From: Bacteroidota bacterium
Lineage (GTDB): Bacteria > Bacteroidota > Bacteroidia > Chitinophagales > Chitinophagaceae
Direction: 5' to 3'
NCBI GenBank assembly: GCA_023423015.1
Contig: JAFAGE010000295.1
Coordinates: forward strand, 1 to 11,078
DNA length: 11,078 nt
Shown piece after piece: positions 1-7,914 of the stretch. The translations under genes were made by a program, and so were the position numbers. The notes below the pieces were generated by a model, which saw only the letters and a list, made by a program, of their open reading frames with translations, was not told where the DNA came from and searched no databases. Each line of letters begins with the position of its first letter. Within the stretch, counting starts at the first letter, position 1.

Positions 1-1114
1 TGCTTACAAGGGGTAACGTTACACCTGTGACCGGGAAAATATTTACGTTAACTGCCATATTGATCAATGCCTGTATCACCAGCGTGAAGCTGAGACCCAG
101 AGCAAGAAAAGCACCAAAGGCATACGGACACTTTCGGAATATTCTTATGCTCCGGTAAAGGAACACGAGATATATAAATATGATAAAAGCTCCCCCGGCA
201 AAACCATACTCTTCTATAATGATCGCGTAGATGAAATCGGAGTATGGATGCGGTAGAAAATTTCTTTGTTCGCTGTTGCCGGGGCCGAGACCGATAAATC
301 CACCTTTCGCAATTGCAATCTTTGCCTGGTTCACCTGGTAATTTTCTTCTTTGTCGGTGTGCCTGGTGTCGTACATAAAATTCTGCACGCGTTTTATCCA
401 GGTAGGCATCCTGCCCCCTTCGATGAAAGCAGGTAAATCCTTCATCTTCCCTTCTTCCTTATCGTAGTATGCCATGGCAATGGCGACCAATATTACCACC
501 GGTATTGCAGCGATTGCGATTGTTGCGCCGATGTGTTTTAAACTTACCCGGCCGATAAACATCAGCAACAAACTCGTTGCCCCAATTAACAAAGCAGTTG
601 ACAGGTTCGCTGGCGCCACGAGGAGACAGACAACGCCAACCGGTATGATTAGTGGCAGAAATCCTTTTTTGAAATCTTTAATCACTTCCTGCTTTTTGCT
701 CAACAACCTGCCCAGGTACATGAACAAGGCGAGTTTTGCGAGATCGGAAGTTTGAAAAGTAAGATTGATAAGCGGTAACCTGATCCACCTGCTTCCTTCA
801 TTAAGTTTAACGCCAAAGAAGAGCGTCCATATTAATAATGGAACAGCAATCACGAAAAGAATCTTCGACCACTTTGAATAAAGGGTATAATTAACGCGAT
901 GCGCAAAGTAGATGATGGCAACGCCTATCGAAATAAACATCACCTGTTTAAACAGGTAAATTTCTGTGTTCCCCCTGTTCACGCGGTAAGCAAGCAAACC
1001 GGTGGAACTGTACACAACAAGCAGCGACACCAACCCGAGCAACACCACGGTAGCCCAGATCACCTTGTCCCCGCTCGTGCGGTCACTCAGCCGGTTGTTG
1101 ATGTATTCGTTCAT
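1..1114 (-). CDS. ftsW: FtsW, septal peptidoglycan glycosyltransferase (SEDS family), 3' end cut by window edge
   Basis: Polytopic membrane protein that polymerises lipid II at the division septum, working with the PBP FtsI encoded upstream. Reading the minus strand from an ATG at 1114 gives 371 residues without a stop before the window edge, so the C-terminus is missing. Visible features are a hydrophobic first helix with VYSSTG (about 35-39), GSRWIRLP (107-114), QTSDLAKLAL (121-130, equivalent to the usual QPSELAKLA), and a long extracytoplasmic loop (about 217-292) containing NQAKIAIAKGG and GLGPGNS. YSDFIYAIIIEE follows; its Asp293 matches the conserved loop-4 Asp needed for SEDS activity. 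The end PVTGVTLPLVS precedes the expected YGG motif. The residues around 167-172 read APANLS where E. coli has a PDLGT-type motif. The gene lies 60 bp after murD. In Bacteroidota, murG, murC, ftsQ, ftsA and ftsZ usually follow, which would lie beyond position 1. RodA is the alternative, but dcw context favours FtsW. Confidence 0.95.
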   Translation of the reverse strand, partial: MNEYINNRLSDRTSGDKVIWATVVLLGLVSLLVVYSSTGLLAYRVNRGNTEIYLFKQVMFISIGVAIIYFAHRVNYTLYSKWSKILFVIAVPLLIWTLFFGVKLNEGSRWIRLPLINLTFQTSDLAKLALFMYLGRLLSKKQEVIKDFKKGFLPLIIPVGVVCLLVAPANLSTALLIGATSLLLMFIGRVSLKHIGATIAIAAIPVVILVAIAMAYYDKEEGKMKDLPAFIEGGRMPTWIKRVQNFMYDTRHTDKEENYQVNQAKIAIAKGGFIGLGPGNSEQRNFLPHPYSDFIYAIIIEEYGFAGGAFIIFIYLVFLYRSIRIFRKCPYAFGAFLALGLSFTLVIQALINMAVNVNIFPVTGVTLPLVS

Positions 1115-1154
1115 TTTTAGGTTTTCTTTTATGGCAGATGGAAATTCAATGCTT

Positions 1155-1168
1155 CCCGCCCTCCGCCC
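1155..1168 (-). other. G-rich tract in the murD-ftsW gap
   Basis: The 60 bp gap between murD and ftsW holds a dense G-run cluster on the transcribed-sense strand, GGGCGGAGGGCGGG, which stands out from an otherwise AT-balanced region. It lies about 40 nt upstream of the ftsW ATG. A two-layer G-quadruplex in the mRNA is conceivable, but nothing in the sequence proves it. The nearer leader (AAAAGAAAACCTAAAA before the ATG) is A-rich without a Shine-Dalgarno, as is common in Bacteroidota. Confidence 0.3.
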
Positions 1169-1174
1169 TTTATG

Positions 1175-2515
1175 CTACAATCCCTTCACCGCTTCCTTAA
1201 ACTTCTCTCCTCTTTCTTCGTAATTATTAAAAAGGTCAAAGCTTGCGCAGGCAGGACTCAGCAACACCACATCGCCAGGATTCGCAAGACGGAACGATGC
1301 ATTTACTGCTTCTTCTGCGCTGGTAGTATTTACCATCACAGCTACATCGTGCTTGAACGCCTCATGAATTTTCCTGTTATCAAGACCAAGACATACGACT
1401 GCCTTCACCTTTTCCCTCACCAGGTCACGAAGCATACTATAATCATTGCCCTTGTCTACCCCACCAAGTATCAGGATTACCGGTTTACGCATACTTTCCA
1501 AAGCATACCAGGTACTGTTTACATTGGTTGCTTTGCTGTCGTTGATGAAATCCACTCCCCTGATGGTAACTACAAATTCCATCCGGTGTTCCAGGGCTTC
1601 GAACGACTGCACCGCTTCGCGGATGCGCGACTTCCGGATTCCGACGATGGATGCTGCCAAACCTGCTGCCATGGTGTTGTACTGGTTATGTTTTCCTTTT
1701 AAGGTGAAATCGTACACGCTCATCTGCATTTTCTCGTCGCCGGTTTTGATTGTCATTTCATCGTTCTGGATATATGCTCCTCGCGTGGGTTCCTTGCGCA
1801 TTGTAATGGGTAATAAGTTAGTATTGATTGAAAGCTGCTTCATGTATTCCATAGTGACCGGATCGTCTTCGTTGTATATAAAGTAATCGTTGGCCGTTTG
1901 ATTCATCGCTATTCTGAACTTACTTCTCGCATAATTGCCAAGCTGGTAATCATACCTGTCCAGGTGATCCTCTGTGATATTCGTGAGCACCGCTACATCG
2001 GGCCTGAACTCACTGATGTCATCGAGCTGAAAACTGCTGATCTCTGCCACGTACCATTCTTTCGGATCTTCCTTTATCTGTCTTGCTATTGAATACCCGA
2101 TATTTCCTACGAGCGCACAATTCATTTCAGCCACCTGGAAAATGTGGTAAATCAGCGACGTGGTTGTCGTCTTTCCGTTGCTGCCGGTGATTGCTACAAT
2201 TTTGCTGTTGCCTTTGTAGCGATACGCCAACTCAACTTCACTGATCACCGGTATTCCCTTGCTTCGGATCTTTTTCATGATCGCAGCCTTTTCAGGAATT
2301 CCGGGACTTTTTACCACTTCGTCGGCACTCAACACGAGTTCCTCAGAATGTGTTTTTTCTTCGAAAGGGATATTGTTCTTTTTCAGTTCATCCATGTAGT
2401 TTGCCCGGATTGATGATCCATCCGATACAAACACGTCATAGCCTTTTTCCTTCGCGAGAAGCGCCGCTCCCACGCCACTTTCACCAGCCCCAAGTATAAC
2501 CAGACGCTTACTCAT
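1175..2515 (-). CDS. murD: MurD, UDP-N-acetylmuramoyl-L-alanine:D-glutamate ligase
   Basis: Cytoplasmic ATP-dependent ligase that adds D-glutamate to UDP-MurNAc-L-Ala. The 446-residue length is normal for MurD. A Rossmann-like N-terminal domain with LGAGESGVG (8-16) binds the UDP-sugar. The central ATPase domain has the P-loop ITGSNGKTTTT (109-119), SSFQLDD (160-166), NITEDHLDRYD (179-189) and Lys199 in YARSKF, the likely carbamylated lysine. KGKHNQYN (273-280) corresponds to the GxHNxxN motif, and NDSKATN (325-331) follows. The C-terminal domain ends with LLSPACASFDLF (418-429) and EERGEKF, the D-Glu-binding end typical of MurD. The start is the ATG at 2515; the N-terminal MSKRLVILGAGESG matches the family. 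It is separated from mraY by 140 bp, the largest gap inside the cluster, and lies 60 bp before ftsW. Confidence 0.98.
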   Translation of the reverse strand: MSKRLVILGAGESGVGAALLAKEKGYDVFVSDGSSIRANYMDELKKNNIPFEEKTHSEELVLSADEVVKSPGIPEKAAIMKKIRSKGIPVISEVELAYRYKGNSKIVAITGSNGKTTTTSLIYHIFQVAEMNCALVGNIGYSIARQIKEDPKEWYVAEISSFQLDDISEFRPDVAVLTNITEDHLDRYDYQLGNYARSKFRIAMNQTANDYFIYNEDDPVTMEYMKQLSINTNLLPITMRKEPTRGAYIQNDEMTIKTGDEKMQMSVYDFTLKGKHNQYNTMAAGLAASIVGIRKSRIREAVQSFEALEHRMEFVVTIRGVDFINDSKATNVNSTWYALESMRKPVILILGGVDKGNDYSMLRDLVREKVKAVVCLGLDNRKIHEAFKHDVAVMVNTTSAEEAVNASFRLANPGDVVLLSPACASFDLFNNYEERGEKFKEAVKGL

Positions 2516-2655
2516 GGATTCCTGTTTTCAGAACCGGATTACGGGGGTTTTTCCTTAGGTTGAACTTTTACCACCACTAAACTCCATCACTGGTGGTTTT
2601 TCAAGAGACGATTTTAAATAGAACACATGGGTTTTTCAGTAAGGCATTCAATTTC
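2516..2655 (-). other. 140 bp mraY-murD intergenic region
   Basis: This is the only sizeable gap inside the dcw cluster, where the genes upstream of it are 2 to 22 bp apart. It contains an inverted repeat (2570-2597, listed separately) and C/A-rich sequence close to the murD start. An internal promoter or an mRNA processing site for murD-ftsW is possible, but I do not see a convincing Bacteroidota -33/-7 promoter (TTTG ... TAnnTTTG) here. No small open frame with a convincing start is visible. Confidence 0.4.
2570..2601 (+). terminator. Inverted repeat with T-run, terminator-like only on the plus strand
   Basis: ACCACCA (2570-2576) pairs perfectly with TGGTGGT (2591-2597) across a 14-nt loop. 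On the plus strand the right arm runs straight into a TTTTT tract (2597-2601), the shape of an intrinsic terminator. All adjacent genes are on the minus strand, where the hairpin is followed by TAAAAGTT and so lacks a U-run. It would therefore stop antisense transcripts rather than the dcw mRNA, or act as an RNA stem between mraY and murD. The loop is rather long and the stem short, so the call is tentative. Confidence 0.35.
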
Positions 2656-3930
2656 TTACCTGATCTTCAACGTTACTATCGAGAACACCACACATAATAT
2701 AGTTACGATCCAGAATCTTGTTACAATCTTGCTTTCATGATATCCGAGCTTCTGATAGTGATGATGAAGAGGACTCATCAGGAATACTCTTCTGCCTTCA
2801 CCATACTTTCTTTTCGTATACTTGAAATAAGTTACCTGTATCATTACGCTGAGGTTCTCCACGAGAAACACTCCGCAAAAAATGGGTATCAATAATTCCT
2901 TGCGCACAATGATCGCCAGCGCCGCAATGATGCCACCCAATGTTAAACTTCCTGTGTCGCCCATAAACACCTGGGCCGGATACGCATTGTACCAGAGAAA
3001 TCCGACACAGGCTCCAATCATTGCCCCGATGAATATCGACAGCTCTCCCAGGTTTGGGATATACATGATGTTGAGATATTCTGCGAATCGCAGGTTTCCA
3101 CTTGCATAAGCGAATATTCCCAAACACGCCCCGATGATCGCACTTGTCCCCGTCACCAAACCATCCAGGCCATCCGTTATGTTTGCTCCGTTTGATACAG
3201 CTGTGATGATAAATATGACCACCAGCGTATACAGCACCCAGGTTAATCCACGCGCTGCTTCGGGCAACAGTTTCGAATAATTGAACTCATGTCCTTTCAC
3301 AAAAGGAATGGTGGTGATAGGTTGATCTGGTTTCACGAAATACTTTGTCTTCCCGTCCAGTTCTGCCTTATATACTTTTAAACTGTCGTTTAATTCACCG
3401 GTATATTCCCTTCGCACCTGTGTATTGTCATTAAATATCAGCGTGGCTGCCACCAACACACCAAGTACAACCTGCCCCAGTACTTTGAACCAGCCGGCAA
3501 GACCATCCTTATCCCCTTTCTTGTACGCGATACCTTGTTCCCTTGCGATCCTTTTTGCGCGCAGCTTCAGGTAATCATCTATAAAACCAATTACCCCCAG
3601 CCAGATGGTACTGAAGATCATTAACCTGATATACGCCTTGTTCAAGTCGGCCAGCAACAGTGTGGGAATTAATATGGCCAGGATAATAATGATTCCTCCC
3701 ATTGTAGGTGTTCCCTTTTTCTGCTGCTCACCTGCGAGTCCAAGGTCGCGAACCGATTCGCCAACCAGTTTGCGCCGAAGCACATTAATCAGTTTTTTAC
3801 CAAACAATGCCGATATCACGAGCGACAGTATCACTGCCAGCAGCACGCGCGAAGTGATAAACTGGAAGAATGAACTTCCCGGGAATTTTATCCCTTCGTC
3901 GCCAAACCATTCAAATAAGTGATATAGCAT
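2656..3930 (-). CDS. mraY: MraY, phospho-N-acetylmuramoyl-pentapeptide transferase
   Basis: Integral membrane enzyme that transfers phospho-MurNAc-pentapeptide to undecaprenyl phosphate, making lipid I on the cytoplasmic face. Diagnostic motifs are KKGTPTMGG (71-79), GFIDDYLK with the catalytic Asp pair 118-119, NGANITDGLDGL (247-258), FMGDTGSL (322-329) and SPLHHHYQKLGY (386-397). About ten hydrophobic segments are visible. At 424 residues it is longer than the roughly 360 of E. coli. The extra length is mostly a polar segment, about residues 167-228, between the fourth and fifth membrane helices, which should face the periplasm. A similar insertion is a known trait of Bacteroidota MraY. The start ATG at 3930 lies 11 bp after the murE stop, with an A-rich leader (AAAAAGAATAA). 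murF, which sits between murE and mraY in E. coli, is absent here. Confidence 0.98.
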   Translation of the reverse strand: MLYHLFEWFGDEGIKFPGSSFFQFITSRVLLAVILSLVISALFGKKLINVLRRKLVGESVRDLGLAGEQQKKGTPTMGGIIIILAILIPTLLLADLNKAYIRLMIFSTIWLGVIGFIDDYLKLRAKRIAREQGIAYKKGDKDGLAGWFKVLGQVVLGVLVAATLIFNDNTQVRREYTGELNDSLKVYKAELDGKTKYFVKPDQPITTIPFVKGHEFNYSKLLPEAARGLTWVLYTLVVIFIITAVSNGANITDGLDGLVTGTSAIIGACLGIFAYASGNLRFAEYLNIMYIPNLGELSIFIGAMIGACVGFLWYNAYPAQVFMGDTGSLTLGGIIAALAIIVRKELLIPIFCGVFLVENLSVMIQVTYFKYTKRKYGEGRRVFLMSPLHHHYQKLGYHESKIVTRFWIVTILCVVFSIVTLKIR

Positions 3931-3941
3931 TTATTCTTTTT

Positions 3942-5408
3942 CTATTTATCGAGCATTCCAAACATCTCAAGCAAAACCTGCCTGTCGTCGAACGGGTGTT
4001 TCACACCTTTAATCTCCTGGTACTTTTCATGCCCTTTGCCCGCGATCAGGATAATATCTTCGGGCTTTGTCAAACTCACCGCCGTTTTAATGGCTTCCTT
4101 ACGGTCAGGGATCGACACAAACTTTCTCTTCGCCGCCGAACTCAATCCCGTTTCCATATCCTTTAATATCTGCATCGGATCTTCCGACCTCGGATTGTCT
4201 GAAGTAAATATTGCCCTCGAGCTGTATTCACATGCTGTTTCTCCCATCACGGGTCGCTTCGTTTTGTCGCGGTCTCCCCCGCATCCAACCACAGTGATCA
4301 CCTGTTCGTGGCCTTTGCGCAATTTCTGGATCGTTGCCAGCACATTGACGAGAGCATCAGGTGTGTGCGCATAGTCTATTATTCCGATTACTTTTTCTTT
4401 TGGCGACACATAATATTCAAACCTGCCTTCAGCACCTGTCATTGCGCTGAGATGAAGCAGAATATTTTCCTTGTCTTCTCCCAGGCAAATGGCTGCACCA
4501 AATACAGCCAGCAGGTTATATGCATTGAATTCACCAATTAAGCGGAAATGAACTTCCTGGTCATTTATCGTCATCACTAATCCCGCCAGTCCATTTTCAA
4601 GAATGCGGCCTTTGAAGTCGGCCAGTGTTTTCAGGCTGTAGTAATATTTCGCTGCGCTGGTATTCTGCAGCATCACCGTTCCTCTTTTGTCGTCTGCATT
4701 TGAAATCGCGAAAGCCGACGATGGAAGAGAATCAAAGAACTGTTTTTTTACCCTGATGTATTCTTCAAATGTTTTATGGTAATCGAGATGGTCGTGCGTT
4801 ATGTTGCTGAATATTCCTCCCGCATACCTGAGTCCGGCAATCCGATGCTGATGTATGGCGTGCGAACTTGTTTCCATGAACACATGTGTGCAACCTTCTG
4901 CAGCCATCTGGCTAAGCAATGCGTTCAGACTTATAGCATCCGGCGTTGTATGTGTTGCAGGTAAAATCGTACTACCAATGTGATTCTGCACTGTACTCAG
5001 CAATCCGCATTTGTATCCCAGTTGTGAAAACAACCTGAATAACAATGTTGCAATTGTTGTTTTGCCGTTGGTGCCCGTAACTCCTACCAACTTCAGCTTT
5101 TCTGAAGGCTGGCCGTAATAATTATGCGCCATAATCCCGGCTGCAGCTGCACTGTTTTCTACCTGTATCCACGTAACATTGTCGCTGGTATTCGACGGCA
5201 TCATTTCACACACAACCACGCTCGCGCCATTCTCAACTGCCTTCTCTATGAATGCATGCCCATCGGCCGCAGCACCCTTGATGGCAATGAACGCGGTTCC
5301 CGGTGAAACCTTCCGCGAATCGATCTGCAGGTCTTTCACGTCTTCCGACGTTGAACCCTTCACCGCCCGGATATTCACCTTAAACAATATGTCCTGCAAC
5401 AAAGCCAT
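3942..5408 (-). CDS. murE: MurE, UDP-MurNAc-L-Ala-D-Glu:meso-diaminopimelate ligase
   Basis: Cytoplasmic Mur ligase that adds the third amino acid of the stem peptide. The 488-residue length is typical. The N-terminal UDP-binding domain includes DSRKVSPGTAFIAIKG (30-45). The ATPase domain carries GVTGTNGKTT (109-118), ATHTTPDA (151-158), METSSHA (178-184), NITHDHLDYH (202-211) and a Lys at 221/222 likely to be carbamylated. EFNAYNLLA (293-301), IIDYAHTPDAL (343-353) and GCGGDRDKTKRP (375-386) follow. The C-terminal domain has DNPR (404-407), the motif that binds meso-diaminopimelate, and AGKGHEKYQ (456-464). Because DNPR marks DAP-adding rather than lysine-adding enzymes, a DAP-type peptidoglycan is inferred. 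The start ATG lies only 2 bp after the ftsI stop (TAA CG ATG), which suggests translational coupling with ftsI. Confidence 0.98.
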   Translation of the reverse strand: MALLQDILFKVNIRAVKGSTSEDVKDLQIDSRKVSPGTAFIAIKGAAADGHAFIEKAVENGASVVVCEMMPSNTSDNVTWIQVENSAAAAGIMAHNYYGQPSEKLKLVGVTGTNGKTTIATLLFRLFSQLGYKCGLLSTVQNHIGSTILPATHTTPDAISLNALLSQMAAEGCTHVFMETSSHAIHQHRIAGLRYAGGIFSNITHDHLDYHKTFEEYIRVKKQFFDSLPSSAFAISNADDKRGTVMLQNTSAAKYYYSLKTLADFKGRILENGLAGLVMTINDQEVHFRLIGEFNAYNLLAVFGAAICLGEDKENILLHLSAMTGAEGRFEYYVSPKEKVIGIIDYAHTPDALVNVLATIQKLRKGHEQVITVVGCGGDRDKTKRPVMGETACEYSSRAIFTSDNPRSEDPMQILKDMETGLSSAAKRKFVSIPDRKEAIKTAVSLTKPEDIILIAGKGHEKYQEIKGVKHPFDDRQVLLEMFGMLDK

Positions 5409-5410
5409 CG

Positions 5411-7552
5411 TTAGTTTAAGTTTAATTCCACTACCACAGTTTCTCCCTTCCGAAGCGGCATACCGGCGGCCACTGATTGCGCCACAACCTTACCACGCCC
5501 ACGCGCAACTACTTTCACATTCCTGTCTTCCAGCAGATACAATGCATCCTTCAATCCCATGCCTTTTACATCGGGCATATTCTTAGACGGAACATTCTTC
5601 CCTTTTACCACAACCTGCTGTTCTGCTCCCGCAACTATATTGTAGTCGTCTTTCAATGATGAATCACGAAAATCAATTCCTATTTTTTTCATGATCATTT
5701 TCAGATCGGAACCGCGTCCTGCATAATAGAAATTAGAGCTGTCGGCTGCTATCTCCATCGGGTTTCTCTTACGCTCATCGGTTTGCAGCGCCATCAATTT
5801 GTCCGACACTTCCTTAAACACCGGGGCAGCAACCGTGCCTCCATAATATTTTGTAGCAAATGGTTTATTGCGAATTACTACAATGCACGAATACTTAGGA
5901 TCATCTGCCGGAAAATAACCGGCGAACGATGATTGATATATATGATCTGAATAGCCGCGTTTACCATTGGCCACAAGTGCAGTACCTGTTTTTCCTGCAA
6001 CGCGGTAAGGTGAATTCTTAAACAGGTTGTATGCAGTACCCCCTTCCTCGTGACAAACAGCAGTCAGACATTCCTGCAATGCAGCAAGTGTTTCCGGGCT
6101 GCAGATGCGCGATTCCAGTGATTCAGGATTGTTCGTAGTGTGTACAATGCCGTCGTGCTTTACCTGGTGAACCAGGTAAGGCTTCATCATCGTGCCCCCG
6201 TTTGCGACAGCATTGTACAACATGAGTGTTTGCAGGGGACTGACTAATACTTCATATCCGAAACTCATCCATGGTAATGATGTTGCACTCCATGTTTTCG
6301 ATTTCGGAGTTTTAACGATAGGTGTTGTTTCTCCCACCAGGTCAATTCCGGAATACTGATTAAAGCGAAGCTTTTTCAGGTGATCTATGTAACGCAATGG
6401 TTCTCGGGAGTAGTTCTGCCAAACCATTTTCGCCATGCCAACATTAGAGCTGTACTGAAATGCCTGCTTCAGTGTAACATTCGTTTTTTTGTGCCGCTCG
6501 CTGTCGTATACAGTTCTGCGCGAAACGCTCCACACGCCGTTGTCGAGGTTTACATGATCGTTAAGCGTAGCTTTTTTGTCTTCGAGCAGCGCCAACATGG
6601 TGGCCAGCTTGAATGTGGAACCAGGCTCGGAAGCACGGATTGCATAATTCAGATCTTCCCAGTAAGTACCATCACTTCTCCGGCCAAGATTTGCGATGGC
6701 CTTGATTTTGCCTGTTTTCACCTCCATTACTATGCACGTGCCATTGGTGCATTCGTTTTCGTTCATCATACGCAGCAAGGCATTCTCTGCAATGTCCTGG
6801 ATGTTTACGTCCAGGGTAGTCACGATGTCCTTGCCATGTTCGGGTTCAATCTCGTAACCGTCTACCGGAACGTACACGCCGCCGGCAATGTAACGCACCA
6901 GTTTTTTTCCGCTTTCTCCCTTTAATATGGAGTCGTAGGTGTTTTCGAGGCCAACGTTGGAGTTCTTAACCTTACCATCGCTGTCAATAAATTCCCTGGA
7001 CAAACCGATGGTCCTGTTTGCCAGGAGTCCATAGGGATTTAATCTCTTGTGCCTGACTTCGGCGATGAATCCGCTTTTATTTTTTCCGAGGCGTATCAGA
7101 GGGAATTTTCTCAGCACTTTATATTGTTCGAACGTGAGATTCTTCTTGAAGAGATAATACCGGTTCTTCTGGCGGTATTGTTTCTGAAATTCCTTCTTAT
7201 ATTCTGCAGTGCTCTTGTCGCGGAAAAATGCCGCAAGCTTGATCGACAGGGAATCTATATTTTCCTTGAAACGTTTGCCGTTCTTGTCGCGCAAACCTTC
7301 TGCGCCAAAATCAATGTAGATATCAAAATATGGAATAGACGTGCTCAGCATGTTTCCTTCTTCACTATAAATCGTTCCGCGGTCTGCTTCTATTTCTACA
7401 AAATGTTGTTGCTGTTGTTTTGCCAATCCGCGCCAGTATTCACCCTGCACCTGCTGCAGATAAAATACACGCCCTAGGATGAGGAGACTGAAACCCACTA
7501 TGCAGAGGAAGCATAGGTAAACTCTCCATAATATATCGCGTTTTACTTCCAA
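5411..7552 (-). CDS. ftsI: FtsI-type class B penicillin-binding protein with C-terminal PASTA domain
   Basis: Septal transpeptidase that crosslinks peptidoglycan made by FtsW. It has 713 residues: a short cytoplasmic tail, one membrane anchor (about 11-31), and a dimerisation/pedestal region from about 50 with EADRGTIY (55-62) and RTIG (180-183). The transpeptidase domain has EPGSTFK with catalytic Ser312, SSN (368-370, the SxN motif) and AGKTGTA (519-525, the KTG motif). A single PASTA domain follows at about 658-713, beginning MPDVKGMGLKDAL. It is longer than E. coli FtsI (588 residues), partly from the PASTA domain and a larger pedestal; this shape is usual in Bacteroidota. The start must be TTG at 7550-7552: an in-frame TAA lies only three codons upstream, and no in-frame ATG or GTG occurs before the membrane helix, whereas the N-terminus EVKRDILWRVYL looks like that of relatives. 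It lies 22 bp after the ftsL-like gene and 2 bp before murE. Confidence 0.96.
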   Translation of the reverse strand: MEVKRDILWRVYLCFLCIVGFSLLILGRVFYLQQVQGEYWRGLAKQQQQHFVEIEADRGTIYSEEGNMLSTSIPYFDIYIDFGAEGLRDKNGKRFKENIDSLSIKLAAFFRDKSTAEYKKEFQKQYRQKNRYYLFKKNLTFEQYKVLRKFPLIRLGKNKSGFIAEVRHKRLNPYGLLANRTIGLSREFIDSDGKVKNSNVGLENTYDSILKGESGKKLVRYIAGGVYVPVDGYEIEPEHGKDIVTTLDVNIQDIAENALLRMMNENECTNGTCIVMEVKTGKIKAIANLGRRSDGTYWEDLNYAIRASEPGSTFKLATMLALLEDKKATLNDHVNLDNGVWSVSRRTVYDSERHKKTNVTLKQAFQYSSNVGMAKMVWQNYSREPLRYIDHLKKLRFNQYSGIDLVGETTPIVKTPKSKTWSATSLPWMSFGYEVLVSPLQTLMLYNAVANGGTMMKPYLVHQVKHDGIVHTTNNPESLESRICSPETLAALQECLTAVCHEEGGTAYNLFKNSPYRVAGKTGTALVANGKRGYSDHIYQSSFAGYFPADDPKYSCIVVIRNKPFATKYYGGTVAAPVFKEVSDKLMALQTDERKRNPMEIAADSSNFYYAGRGSDLKMIMKKIGIDFRDSSLKDDYNIVAGAEQQVVVKGKNVPSKNMPDVKGMGLKDALYLLEDRNVKVVARGRGKVVAQSVAAGMPLRKGETVVVELNLN

Positions 7553-7574
7553 GGCGCGTTAAATGTGTTACGTG

Positions 7575-7904
7575 TTAATCATCGGTTGAATCGGCCAGCA
7601 CAACTGGTGGTACTGTTATTTCTTTGAGGCCAAGCGGTTCCACAGCTTTTGACAACTCACTTTGTTTGCTGCGAAACATCACTTCGCTTTTCAATGTTTT
7701 GTATTCGTAATTCAATTCGTCGAGCTCACGGTTCAGGATATTAATATCGCGCACCGTTTTCTCCGCATAATGTCCGTTATAGATATAGATGACAGCCAGG
7801 AACGACAGGAACAAAAAGAATGGGAAGTTCTTCACGATCCAGTGATAGTTCAGAAGTCGCTTCCAATCGCTCTTCGGTTCTTTTATGTTGATGTCTTCAG
7901 ACAT
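7575..7904 (-). CDS. ftsL: FtsL-like bitopic division protein
   Basis: A 109-residue protein in the exact position of ftsL, between rsmH and ftsI. It has a polar cytoplasmic N-terminus (1-26), one hydrophobic membrane span (about 27-43, containing FFLFLSFLAVIYIY), and a charged helical stretch (about 48-85, with ILNRELDELNYEYKTLKSE) of coiled-coil character. It ends in a short Pro/Asp-containing tail. This matches the architecture of FtsL, which joins FtsB and FtsQ and activates the FtsW-FtsI synthase. FtsL sequences diverge strongly, so the call rests on topology and position more than on residue identity. A Bacteroidota-specific FtsL-like family is the best fit. The ATG at 7904 lies 10 bp after the rsmH stop. 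The stop is 22 bp before the ftsI start. Confidence 0.85.
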   Translation of the reverse strand: MSEDINIKEPKSDWKRLLNYHWIVKNFPFFLFLSFLAVIYIYNGHYAEKTVRDINILNRELDELNYEYKTLKSEVMFRSKQSELSKAVEPLGLKEITVPPVVLADSTDD

Positions 7905-7914
7905 TGTTCCTTTT

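Noticed and set aside
1172..1702. Plus-strand open frame of 176 codons
   Set aside because: It is fully antisense to murD, whose motifs are intact, and its product shows no recognisable domain.
2570..2597. Intrinsic terminator for mraY on the minus strand
   Set aside because: On the minus strand the stem is followed by TAAAAGTT and not by a U-run, so a normal terminator for mraY is not supported.
2798..3127. Minus-strand open frame of 109 codons inside mraY
   Set aside because: It is a shifted frame within the conserved mraY reading frame, so a shadow rather than an overlapping gene.
6380..6925. Plus-strand open frame of 181 codons
   Set aside because: It is antisense to the ftsI transpeptidase domain, with no domain character or leader of its own.
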